Below are positions 1-7,746 of a stretch of DNA of 64,000 bases, piece after piece (position 1 is the stretch's first letter; every line of letters starts with the position of its first letter). The DNA is from JARYLZ01 sp964388275 (GTDB lineage Bacteria; Bacteroidota; Ignavibacteria; SZUA-365), in assembly GCA_964388275.1 (NCBI GenBank), contig CAYLZD010000001.1:62001-126000 (forward strand), read 5' to 3'. The position numbers and the translations under genes are program-made. The notes under the pieces are model-generated. The model made no database searches, was not told the origin of the DNA, and was given only the letters and a program-made list of their open reading frames with translations.

Positions 1-2853
1 TCGTCTCGCATGGGCAGCGCTTCCGTCACGCTCGAGCTCGACCTCTCGCGAGACGTGGACATAGCGATGCAGGAAGTGCAGACCAAGGTGTCGCAGGCCC
101 AACGCCGTCTTCCAACCGACATAGATCCGCCCGTCATCTCAAAAACAAATCCTGAGGATCAGCCAATAATGTGGGTGGGACTTTCAGGTCCCTTTCCTCA
201 GCGAATATTGAGCGATTACGCCCGCTATCGCTTGAAAGAAAAGCTGCAGACCATCCCGGGAGTGGGTGAAATCGTGCTCGGCGGCTATCTGGAACGGAAC
301 GTGCGCATATGGTTGGACGCCACCAAACTCGATGAACGAAACCTGACCGTCAATGACGTCATGCTCGCTCTTCGAAGAGAGCACGTCGAATTGCCTGCCG
401 GTCGTCTTGAGAGCAACGGCCGGGAGGTCAACGTGCGTGTGCTCGGAGAAGCCGTGGATATCGCGACTCTCGAGCGCATCATCGTCAGGCAAAGCGAGAA
501 CAGTCCTATCTATCTCTCCGATGTCGCGATCGTGGAAGACGGTTTCGAAGACGTCAGGCGCCTGTCCAGGGTGAATGGTGTACCCGCACAGGGCATGGGG
601 ATCAAGAAACAGAGAGGAGCGAACGCCGTCGAGGTTGCGCAAGGCGTCAAACGCGCTCTGGAAGAAGTGCGCCAGGGTCTTCCCGAGGGCATGGAAGTCG
701 GCATCAACTTCGATGCGACACAGTTCATCGAGGAATCGGTCAACGAGATCCGCTTCGAGTTGGTTCTGTCCGTCATTCTCACAGCCTTGATATGCTGGGT
801 GTTCCTCGGATCGCTGTCCAGCACGCTGAATGTCGTCTTGGCGATTCCTATGTCGCTTCTCGGAACAATCGCTGTCATATATTTCGCGGGTTTCACGCTC
901 AACACTTTCACCCTCCTGGCGTTGGCTTTAGCTGTCGGCATCGTCGTGGATGACGCCATAATGGTGATGGAAAACATCTTCAGGCATTTCGAGGGAGGCA
1001 AAGACAGAGTCAGCGCTTCGCGGGACGGGACCAAGCAGATCATAGGAGCGGCTTTTGCCGCGACACTGGCCGTTGTGGCCATTTTCATCCCGGTCGTTTT
1101 CATGGAAGGCGTGATCGGGAAATTCTTTCTCCAATTCGGCGTGACTCTGTGCGTTGCGGTCGGCCTCTCGTATCTGGAAGCCATTACCCTGGCCCCGGCG
1201 CGCACTTCTCAGATATTGCGACCCACTCGCGAAAGCAGGAATAAACTGGGCCAAGCAGCGGATCGCGCCTTCTCGCGTCTTGAGCGCTTATACGCGCGAA
1301 TGCTCAACTGGGGCCTGGGACGCCCGCGAAGCATACTGACCGCGGCAGCCCTGCTGTTCATCGGTTCCCTTGTGATCTTCTCGCTCATGCCGAGCGAGTT
1401 CGTCCCATCGCAGGACCAAAGCCGCCTGATGGTGCGGATTCAAACCGCCGTGAGTTCGGATCTGATGGAAACGGATCAGTTGTTCCGCAAAGTCGAGGAG
1501 CGTCTCGCGCTTAAGGGAGAGGTTCGCCGGCTTTTCGGCACTGTTGGAGGTTTCGGCGGAGGCGTCAGCTCGGGAATACTGTTCGTCACGTTGTCCCCTC
1601 CCTCGGAGAGAGATTTGAGCCAGGCGGACTTCGCTGCAAAAATACGCAGGGAACTGAATTCCATCCCGGGGGTGCGGGCAGTGGTTCAGGATCTGTCGCA
1701 GGCAGGGCTTACGGCGCAAAGGGGTTTTCCCGTCGAATTCTCAGTGCGCGGCCATGACTGGGACGGTCTCGTCGAAGTCAGCCAGGGGATCATGCGCAAA
1801 CTGGATGCCACCGGATTCGTCATCGACCTCGATACCGATTACCGACTCGGCATGCCGGAACTCCGCATCCATCCGAACCGAGCGCGTTCGGCCGACGTGG
1901 GCGTGCCGATTGAAGACGTCGCGATGACGATCAACTCGCTGGTCGGCGGCCTGCGAGTCGGCAAATACAGCGAGGGCGGCCGCCGTATGGACGTGCGCTT
2001 GAGACTTCTCGCCTCACAACGGTCGAAGCCTGAGGATCTGGACAGACTCAAAGTCCGCTCGGCTTCGGGAGAACTGATTCCATTGTCCTCGCTGGTGGAT
2101 TCGGACGAACAGCCTGCCCTGCAGGCCATAACCCGCAGGGATCGCGAGCGCGCGATCACGATCTACGCGAACGTCGCGCCGGGGCATTCGCAGGACGAAG
2201 CCCTGAAAGCGGTGGAAGATCTGCAGAAAGACCTTCCACTGGGCTACCGCATTGTCCTGGGAGGCGCCAGCGTCGCCTTCCGCGAATCCATGGGCAGCCT
2301 TTTCTTCGCACTGTTCCTGGGTATCCTTGTCGCGTACATGGTGCTTGCTTCCCAATTCAACTCTTACGTGCACCCCGTCACGATTCTCATGATACTCCCA
2401 CTGTCTGTTGCGGGCGCCGTTCTGGCCCTTCTGCTCTTCGGCAAGACGCTGAACATCTTTTCAATGATCGGTCTTTTGCTTCTAATGGGCATAGTGAAAA
2501 AGAACTCGATTATTCTTGTGGACTTTGCCAATCAGCTGCGCCAGGAGGGATTACTCAGCGCCGTGGAGGCCATGAGGAAAGCAGGGCCGGTCCGATTGCG
2601 TCCTATCATCATGACCGCCTCCGCTACGCTGATGGCGGCGCTGCCTCCCGCCATGGGGCTCGGCTCGGGATCCGAGATACGAACGCCGATGGCAATAGCC
2701 GTGATCGGCGGTCTCGTGGTGTCGACGTTGTTGAGCCTGCTCGTCATCCCGGCTTTCTACGTCGTAGTAGACCGGTTCATTCAGAGGTCGCGGTCGATTT
2801 TTTCTCCTAAACGACTGAAACAGGAACCCCTTGAATCCCAACGCATCGATTAG
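1..2853 (+). CDS. RND multidrug efflux permease (AcrB/HAE1 family), 5' end outside window
   Basis: This is the inner-membrane proton-driven pump of a tripartite efflux system. The reading frame is open from base 1, so the visible Met at base 10 is internal. About 950 codons are present against roughly 1030-1050 for the family, so some 80-100 N-terminal residues lie outside the window. TM4 carries the proton-relay pair in GIVVDDAI, and the matching TM10 Lys is in MGIVKKNSII. Two related halves with hydrophobic bundles and large periplasmic loops are visible. The acidic pair suits the HAE1 drug-efflux type rather than the heavy-metal type. The adaptor (MFP) would be expected upstream. It converges on the next gene with only 2 bp between the stop codons. 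The drug substrate cannot be read from the sequence. Confidence 0.93.
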   Translation, partial: SSRMGSASVTLELDLSRDVDIAMQEVQTKVSQAQRRLPTDIDPPVISKTNPEDQPIMWVGLSGPFPQRILSDYARYRLKEKLQTIPGVGEIVLGGYLERNVRIWLDATKLDERNLTVNDVMLALRREHVELPAGRLESNGREVNVRVLGEAVDIATLERIIVRQSENSPIYLSDVAIVEDGFEDVRRLSRVNGVPAQGMGIKKQRGANAVEVAQGVKRALEEVRQGLPEGMEVGINFDATQFIEESVNEIRFELVLSVILTALICWVFLGSLSSTLNVVLAIPMSLLGTIAVIYFAGFTLNTFTLLALALAVGIVVDDAIMVMENIFRHFEGGKDRVSASRDGTKQIIGAAFAATLAVVAIFIPVVFMEGVIGKFFLQFGVTLCVAVGLSYLEAITLAPARTSQILRPTRESRNKLGQAADRAFSRLERLYARMLNWGLGRPRSILTAAALLFIGSLVIFSLMPSEFVPSQDQSRLMVRIQTAVSSDLMETDQLFRKVEERLALKGEVRRLFGTVGGFGGGVSSGILFVTLSPPSERDLSQADFAAKIRRELNSIPGVRAVVQDLSQAGLTAQRGFPVEFSVRGHDWDGLVEVSQGIMRKLDATGFVIDLDTDYRLGMPELRIHPNRARSADVGVPIEDVAMTINSLVGGLRVGKYSEGGRRMDVRLRLLASQRSKPEDLDRLKVRSASGELIPLSSLVDSDEQPALQAITRRDRERAITIYANVAPGHSQDEALKAVEDLQKDLPLGYRIVLGGASVAFRESMGSLFFALFLGILVAYMVLASQFNSYVHPVTILMILPLSVAGAVLALLLFGKTLNIFSMIGLLLLMGIVKKNSIILVDFANQLRQEGLLSAVEAMRKAGPVRLRPIIMTASATLMAALPPAMGLGSGSEIRTPMAIAVIGGLVVSTLLSLLVIPAFYVVVDRFIQRSRSIFSPKRLKQEPLESQRID

Positions 2854-2855
2854 AT

Positions 2856-3659
2856 TCAGCGATAAAATACGCCGAGCACTTGTATTCTCGCGTGCAGAGC
2901 CGGAATTTTCCAATCCTGCTGGTCTCGAGAGAGGCCGCCCAAAGGAAGCGTAAAACCGACTTCAGGGAGCAGCAGGTAGTCCGCTCCGAGACGCGTTTCC
3001 CATCCGGCGGCGATGTATAATCCGATGACAAACTCTCTGAATGAGATGGCTTCATCCATCGGGCCATCATGCAGAGTAATCATGTTCGTTCGTGATGGGT
3101 AGTCGATGAAACCCGGTGTCATGACCTTTTCGGTCTCGTTGAGCGATGCCGAAAACGCATAGGAAAATGAGGGCCCGGCGGCTGCGAACATGTTGCCGAT
3201 GCCGGGCTTCCACCGCGCTAAAAACGCGCCCGTGACCGAGTGCATCGAGATATCCGCCTTCCTGGAGTATGCTATTTTCAATTCCTCACCGCTCGGGGCG
3301 TAGCGTATTTTATCAAGGTCCTTCCGGTAAACCGGCATCAGACCCTGATACCCGGCTCTTAGAGCGAGCGAGAGCGCGGATGACTCCGGATATTCTGCTG
3401 TCAGTTCGAGAGTCGTGCCGAATCCCGACAGCGCTTTGTAGCGGCAGTCACACTGAGTCCTGAATTCTCCTGAGGCAAAGGGAAGAAGCGCTCCTGCGGC
3501 GAATCCCAAGCTCACACCGCCATTGCGGACATCATCGGTTTGAAAAACCATGTTGCTCGTATCCGATTGTCCCATGACATGAAAAGCGGGAAACACCGAC
3601 GATATCAGCGCCGCCCAGGCGAGCCCACGAAGAAGCCGAATTGAAAGAATCATGTTCAC
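2856..3659 (-). CDS. Exported outer-membrane beta-barrel-like protein with CxC motif
   Basis: This 267-residue protein has no function I can name. The frame opens with GTG at 3659, which overlaps the stop of the upstream gene as GTGA; an in-frame ATG follows two codons later. The first 30 residues form a signal peptide ending near FHVMGQ. The rest alternates polar and hydrophobic residues with many aromatics and ends in FYR, as in small outer-membrane barrels. A CDC motif (C70, C72) is followed by Y and SGFG. The neighbouring gene has the same pattern at the same place, so the two look like paralogues. It is the last gene of a three-gene, translationally coupled set. A surface-antigen or PorT-like barrel is possible. 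Confidence 0.75.
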   Translation of the reverse strand: MNMILSIRLLRGLAWAALISSVFPAFHVMGQSDTSNMVFQTDDVRNGGVSLGFAAGALLPFASGEFRTQCDCRYKALSGFGTTLELTAEYPESSALSLALRAGYQGLMPVYRKDLDKIRYAPSGEELKIAYSRKADISMHSVTGAFLARWKPGIGNMFAAAGPSFSYAFSASLNETEKVMTPGFIDYPSRTNMITLHDGPMDEAISFREFVIGLYIAAGWETRLGADYLLLPEVGFTLPLGGLSRDQQDWKIPALHARIQVLGVFYR

Positions 3660-4450
3660 ACGTCAATCATCAAAGCCAAGGAAAATTTCAGGGATGCGAA
3701 GGCCCAGGAAGGGTACTCGTCAACCATACCGAGCAAAGGCCAAGTCCCCGATAAACGCGCCGACATGCGCGAGGTAGGTCCGACGTTGAATTCAAAACCT
3801 GCGCCGAGTTCCACGTCTGCGCGGATTCTTCTGACGCTGTACAACGCATCCGGATCGCCGTCGAAAACCACACGGCGCTTTTCTCCCTCTCGGCCATAGA
3901 CGAGATCCGCCGACAGAATTTCCTCTTCTTCCCACATTCCGCAATCCATCAAGACGCCCAACGCGGGACCCGCGAAAATGTGAAGACCGGATCCGGACGG
4001 GAACCAGGAGGCGTGCGCATCCAGCCACAGGTAGGAAGCGTCCGCTTCGGCTGTGCGTTCGAAGTCGGCGTTGATGTATTCTCCCATGTCGATGTCGTAT
4101 TCAAGCCGGCTTTCCCTGACGGCAGACGAAGTGGAATAACTTCGCCACCCGACTCCTATATCCGCTTTCCAGTTGCCGTTCACGGCCACATCTCCTAGAA
4201 AACCGATCGATGAGCCCAGTCCGCTCCCTTCGGAATACGAACAACCGCAGGTCGTCGAGAAGGCGCCGATCTGTATAACGCGCATAGCCGCTGCGTGCGC
4301 GCCGACGCCGAAGCGGAGACGCGTGGAAGAGGATGACATCGAACGCTCACCGCCTCCTTCGGACGCTGTAGCAATGCTCGTGACCCAGACGAACAGAAGG
4401 AAACGCTCGAGCACAAGCCTGGAGATTGTATTCAGTGAATCCATTACCAT
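3656..4450 (-). CDS. Exported outer-membrane beta-barrel-like protein, paralogue of next gene
   Basis: This exported protein of about 264 residues is of unknown function. The chosen ATG at 4450 (or 4444) puts a clean signal peptide first, with hydrophobic core FLLFVWVTSIATA. An earlier ATG at 4516 overlaps the upstream stop as ATGA and may be used by coupling, but it would add about 22 residues before the signal. C68 and C70 form a CGC motif followed by Y, SG and G, matching the CDC motif of the downstream paralogue. Both proteins share a W-x-P...GxxxFAGP-like segment in the middle. The amphipathic strand pattern suggests an outer-membrane barrel of about 8-10 strands. The start is uncertain. 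Confidence 0.72.
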   Translation of the reverse strand: MVMDSLNTISRLVLERFLLFVWVTSIATASEGGGERSMSSSSTRLRFGVGAHAAAMRVIQIGAFSTTCGCSYSEGSGLGSSIGFLGDVAVNGNWKADIGVGWRSYSTSSAVRESRLEYDIDMGEYINADFERTAEADASYLWLDAHASWFPSGSGLHIFAGPALGVLMDCGMWEEEEILSADLVYGREGEKRRVVFDGDPDALYSVRRIRADVELGAGFEFNVGPTSRMSARLSGTWPLLGMVDEYPSWAFASLKFSLALMIDV

Positions 4451-4512
4451 AATATTGCGAAACCGTTCGGAACAGACAATATGAAGTCCAGCCAACAGAT
4501 TGCGGTAATTCG

Positions 4513-5856
4513 TCATCTCGGGATTCCCGCGGCTTCCATGAGAGAGAGGATAGCGCGAAGATTCAGATCGCACCATTCAAGAGGCGCTACGTCGGCCGGG
4601 TGGAAATCCATTCCGCCGAAGGTGCATACGGCTCCCGGATCGAAGTCGTCGGATGTCGCGGCCACAGTGATCCAATCTGGATGTTCCTCTACATCCGCGT
4701 CGTGGTATGAGACCGTGAAGCCTACACCGGCGGGCGCTTCGTCGCGCAGGACGAGGTTCAGCGGGACGCGGCATTCAACGATCCATGTCCCGGGCCCTGT
4801 ATTCAGAACTGTGTGACTCACCTCAGCGGGCAGCAACCGACGTCCCATGGAGTCGGCACCGGGCTGCCCGTGCAAAATCGCCGCCGGCGCAGTCGAGGAA
4901 TCCATCATGACGGCAATTCCGAACACCTGTTCGTTCACGCCTTTTCGCTGCTTTCCGTCTGAGCGGATTTTCGGCGCATTCACGGGATCGAACCAGAATT
5001 CGATCCGGTCGCCCCGGATGATCCTGTCGTCCGACACTTCCGCCATCAGATGAAGAGTCGAGCGGTCATATCTCGCGCTTGCCCGAAGTCCGCAATCCGA
5101 TGGTCCGAACCAGCTGCTGGCGCCGGCGGAAAGACCTCGATAAGTCGTATCCTCGATCCTGGTGTTCAGCTTCGGAGGCAGTTTCATACCCAGAGGAAAC
5201 ACGGGAAGAGCGAGGAACTCGGTCCTGAACAGCACTTTTTGATCGCCCAGCCTATAGTATGTCTCTGCGACTCTATTATTCCGGTGGTCGGTAGCCGATT
5301 CGCGCGCTGCAATAATGGAAGAGCCGCCGATTGATATTTTTTTCGTTTCCCAGAATTCCACCCTGCGGAATATGCCTGCGTCGAGGGCATATCCGACGAT
5401 TTCCCAGGAGTATTCTGATCGTTTCCTGCTGACATGGCAAACGCCGTCCTCTATGGAAAGTCCGACCTCGACGGGATCGCGCAACCACTTTCTTTCGAGG
5501 ACACGCACCAGTTCCATATCCGATTCGCGGCTGATGAATAAGCACACGCGGATATCCTTTTCTCCTTTCCCTTCTGGAGAATACGATAGAACAAGATCGT
5601 CCATGCCGTCGCCGTCGAGATCGCCGGCGTCAAAGCCATGCACCTTGCACGAGCGCGGCAATTTTGATATGATGCTTTCAATCCGGGCGCCGGTGAATCG
5701 AGAAGCCAGCCGCCGAGACAACGCCCTATGGCCCGAACTGTCGTCCTGCTCGGGCGCTGGATGCGGCCGGAAGCGGTAGACAGGGGCGATATCAGCAAGC
5801 GCATCCGCTGAACAGATCACCAGAACAGCCACCAACGAACAACAGAATCTTCTCAT
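4513..5856 (-). CDS. Exported protein with FG-GAP-like segment and C-terminal CBM9/DOMON-like domain
   Basis: This 447-residue exported protein does not belong to a family I can name. The ATG at 5856 precedes a signal peptide (MRRFCCSLVAVLVICSADALA); another Met nine codons upstream is possible but less signal-like. An FG-GAP/VCBS-like segment, DAGDLDGDGMDD, lies near residues 86-97. The C-terminal third (about 265-430) resembles family 9 carbohydrate-binding/DOMON folds: DRSTLHLMAEVSDD, then DRIEFWFDP, then WIVECRVPL. Such domains bind sugars or haem. Its stop overlaps a possible start of the beta-barrel gene (ATGA at 4513-4516), so the three genes are probably one operon. Its start codon overlaps that of divergent dacB. 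Confidence 0.75.
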   Translation of the reverse strand: MRRFCCSLVAVLVICSADALADIAPVYRFRPHPAPEQDDSSGHRALSRRLASRFTGARIESIISKLPRSCKVHGFDAGDLDGDGMDDLVLSYSPEGKGEKDIRVCLFISRESDMELVRVLERKWLRDPVEVGLSIEDGVCHVSRKRSEYSWEIVGYALDAGIFRRVEFWETKKISIGGSSIIAARESATDHRNNRVAETYYRLGDQKVLFRTEFLALPVFPLGMKLPPKLNTRIEDTTYRGLSAGASSWFGPSDCGLRASARYDRSTLHLMAEVSDDRIIRGDRIEFWFDPVNAPKIRSDGKQRKGVNEQVFGIAVMMDSSTAPAAILHGQPGADSMGRRLLPAEVSHTVLNTGPGTWIVECRVPLNLVLRDEAPAGVGFTVSYHDADVEEHPDWITVAATSDDFDPGAVCTFGGMDFHPADVAPLEWCDLNLRAILSLMEAAGIPR

Positions 5857-7336
5857 GAACGCAATAATACGCAGACTTTCCACAAGAACGGCGGCATTCT
5901 GCCTCCTTTGGGCGACTGCCGCAACATCCGCCCAGTCTCAATACGGAAAGACCGAGCTCAAGCGCGACATAGAGTCCTCGCTCAGGGGACAGCTTTTTCA
6001 GCGCACATCCGCTGCGGTAGAGATATCCGACGCGGGGACCGGGGAGGTGCTGTACGACAGAAATTCCGAACTCCTTCTGCGTCCCGCATCGGCGGCGAAG
6101 CTTTTCACCACTGCCGCCGCGCTGTTGGGTTTGCCTCGGGATTTCGCGTTCAAGACGACCGTTTACATCGACAGCAGCGGCGGCGGGCTCCCCGTGATAT
6201 GGATTCGAGGCGGAGGGGATCCGTTGCTGGACAGCGGCGATCTGGCCGCCTTGGCCGATGCCGTCGTCGGATCCGGCATTTTCGAATTCGAAGCATTGGT
6301 GCTGGACGCGACTTTATTCGATACTGTCCGATACAATTCCGGATGGATGCTCGGGGATCTCGGGGAACAGTACTGCCCGGCAGTCACGCCGTTTTCCGTG
6401 AATGGAAACCGGTTGATTTTCCGCTTCAAGGGAGGGACGAAACCCGGTGATCCGCTCGACATCGGAACGCACAATTGCAGTGCAGCCGAGCTTCTCTTGG
6501 ATTGCCGAACGGGGTATTCCAACGCGCTGAGCGTGACCGGGGATCCGCGCCTGATAGAATATCGGAGCGCGAGCACCGATTACAAGGGAAAAGCCGGACA
6601 TGCGGGGTACCGGGCAGCGGGATTCCTGAAAACGGGTTCGATTAAAACTATCGAGATGGGAGCGTGGGATCCTCCGTCCCTTTTCCATTGTCTGCTCCTG
6701 TCGTCTCTCGAAAAACGCGGCGTCAGGGTGCGCAACCGTCTTGTTCTCGCCGACATCGTGCCTGCCAGCGCCTTCGAGGCAGGGTCGGTCACGCGTCCGA
6801 TAGGTGATGTAATCGAAGCGATAAACCGCGAAAGCGACAATCTCGCCGCCGAATGCCTGTTGAAGCGGTTTTCAGCCGAAAGAAACGGCGTCCCCGGCGG
6901 GTGGTCTTCAGGCATTTCCGAAATCCGCAGAATGCTGTCAAGGGTCGGCGTTGACAGCGGCTCGATGAGTCTGGCGGACGGTTCGGGCATGTCGCACTAC
7001 AACCTCGCGTCCGCCTCCTCCTTCGGGAAATTACTACGCGGCATGTGCAAAACACCCGTGTTTGAAATGTTTAAGGCTTCCCTTGCGAAACCCGGCGGCC
7101 CGGGGACTCTGCGAAACCGTTTCGCCGGCATCAATGGCGCTCACTTTGTCAGGGCAAAAACAGGCACTATAAGCGGTGTCAGCGCTCTGTGCGGGTATGT
7201 GCTGAAACCCGAAGGTCCCCCGCTCGCCTTCGCAATTCTCATGCAGAACTTCGCGGGCAGTCATGCGGCGTACCGCAATATTCAGGATAAAATAGTCGGA
7301 TACTGCCTGCGCTACGCCTCGTCCTCAAGCCGTTAG
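5855..7336 (+). CDS. dacB: D-alanyl-D-alanine carboxypeptidase/endopeptidase, PBP4 (class C)
   Basis: This periplasmic enzyme trims D-Ala from peptidoglycan stem peptides and cuts D-Ala-mDAP cross-links. All three active-site motifs are present: S79-A-A-K82 (SxxK), S327-D-N329 (SxN) and K435-T-G437 (KTG). A signal peptide covers residues 1 to about 26. The long insert between SxxK and SxN is the hallmark of the PBP4 family, and 493 residues is a normal length. The ATG at 5855 overlaps the divergent gene's ATG in the tetramer CATG. The TAG stop overlaps the TAA of the convergent next gene within TTAG. No promoter could be placed, because any promoter would lie inside the neighbour's coding sequence. 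Confidence 0.93.
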   Translation: MNAIIRRLSTRTAAFCLLWATAATSAQSQYGKTELKRDIESSLRGQLFQRTSAAVEISDAGTGEVLYDRNSELLLRPASAAKLFTTAAALLGLPRDFAFKTTVYIDSSGGGLPVIWIRGGGDPLLDSGDLAALADAVVGSGIFEFEALVLDATLFDTVRYNSGWMLGDLGEQYCPAVTPFSVNGNRLIFRFKGGTKPGDPLDIGTHNCSAAELLLDCRTGYSNALSVTGDPRLIEYRSASTDYKGKAGHAGYRAAGFLKTGSIKTIEMGAWDPPSLFHCLLLSSLEKRGVRVRNRLVLADIVPASAFEAGSVTRPIGDVIEAINRESDNLAAECLLKRFSAERNGVPGGWSSGISEIRRMLSRVGVDSGSMSLADGSGMSHYNLASASSFGKLLRGMCKTPVFEMFKASLAKPGGPGTLRNRFAGINGAHFVRAKTGTISGVSALCGYVLKPEGPPLAFAILMQNFAGSHAAYRNIQDKIVGYCLRYASSSSR

Positions 7337-7635
7337 GGCGTCTCGATCAGTGTCTTGTACTCCGCCTTGCCGTCAGGAATGAAATCATTCACGATTCGAT
7401 TGATAAGCTGGTCGGTCACGTCGTCCGAATCATCCTCGAGCATATCGTATTCATCCATGGATTTGCAGATGTACACCTCGCTGAAATGATTTGGTTTGCC
7501 CTTCACTTCGAAGACGGAGTAGTCCTTTCCTCTCTCGATAGTGAGATAATTCTTGAGCGCGCTTATCGTCTCTAGATACTCCTCTCTTGTGTCCGGTTTG
7601 ATGGCATAGGTAATCGAAAATATTACTCGCGGCAT
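7333..7635 (-). CDS. Small protein, probably a dimeric alpha/beta-barrel (ABM-like) domain
   Basis: This 100-residue cytoplasmic protein is counted from the ATG at 7635, which has a GGAG six bases upstream; an earlier in-frame Met at 7662 lacks one. The order of elements (beta strand VIFSITY, helix TREEYLETISALKNYL, strand YSVFEVKG, then FSEVYICKSMDEYDML) resembles the ferredoxin-like ABM/EthD monooxygenase-type folds. Catalytic residues cannot be assigned, so the function is unknown. It is transcribed in the same direction as the pnp operon, 111 bp after pnp, and its stop overlaps that of dacB. A role as a small dimeric binding or stress protein is inference only. Confidence 0.7.
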   Translation of the reverse strand: MPRVIFSITYAIKPDTREEYLETISALKNYLTIERGKDYSVFEVKGKPNHFSEVYICKSMDEYDMLEDDSDDVTDQLINRIVNDFIPDGKAEYKTLIETP

Positions 7636-7698
7636 GGCTGCTCCGTTTTGCTTTGGATTCATTGATTGTCTGATTGTTCCGCGGCCGTGTTCATGCAG

Positions 7699-7735
7699 GC
7701 GGGCGCCGGATGCTCAATGCCCTCGCGACGCCCGC
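7699..7735 (-). terminator. Possible GC-rich hairpin downstream of pnp
   Basis: Seven-base perfect inverted repeat (7699-7705 with 7729-7735) with a 23-base loop, in the short gap after the pnp stop. No U-tract follows, so it may be an mRNA-stabilising or weak pausing structure rather than a true terminator. Confidence 0.25.
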
Positions 7736-7746
7736 GGGGCCGTACA

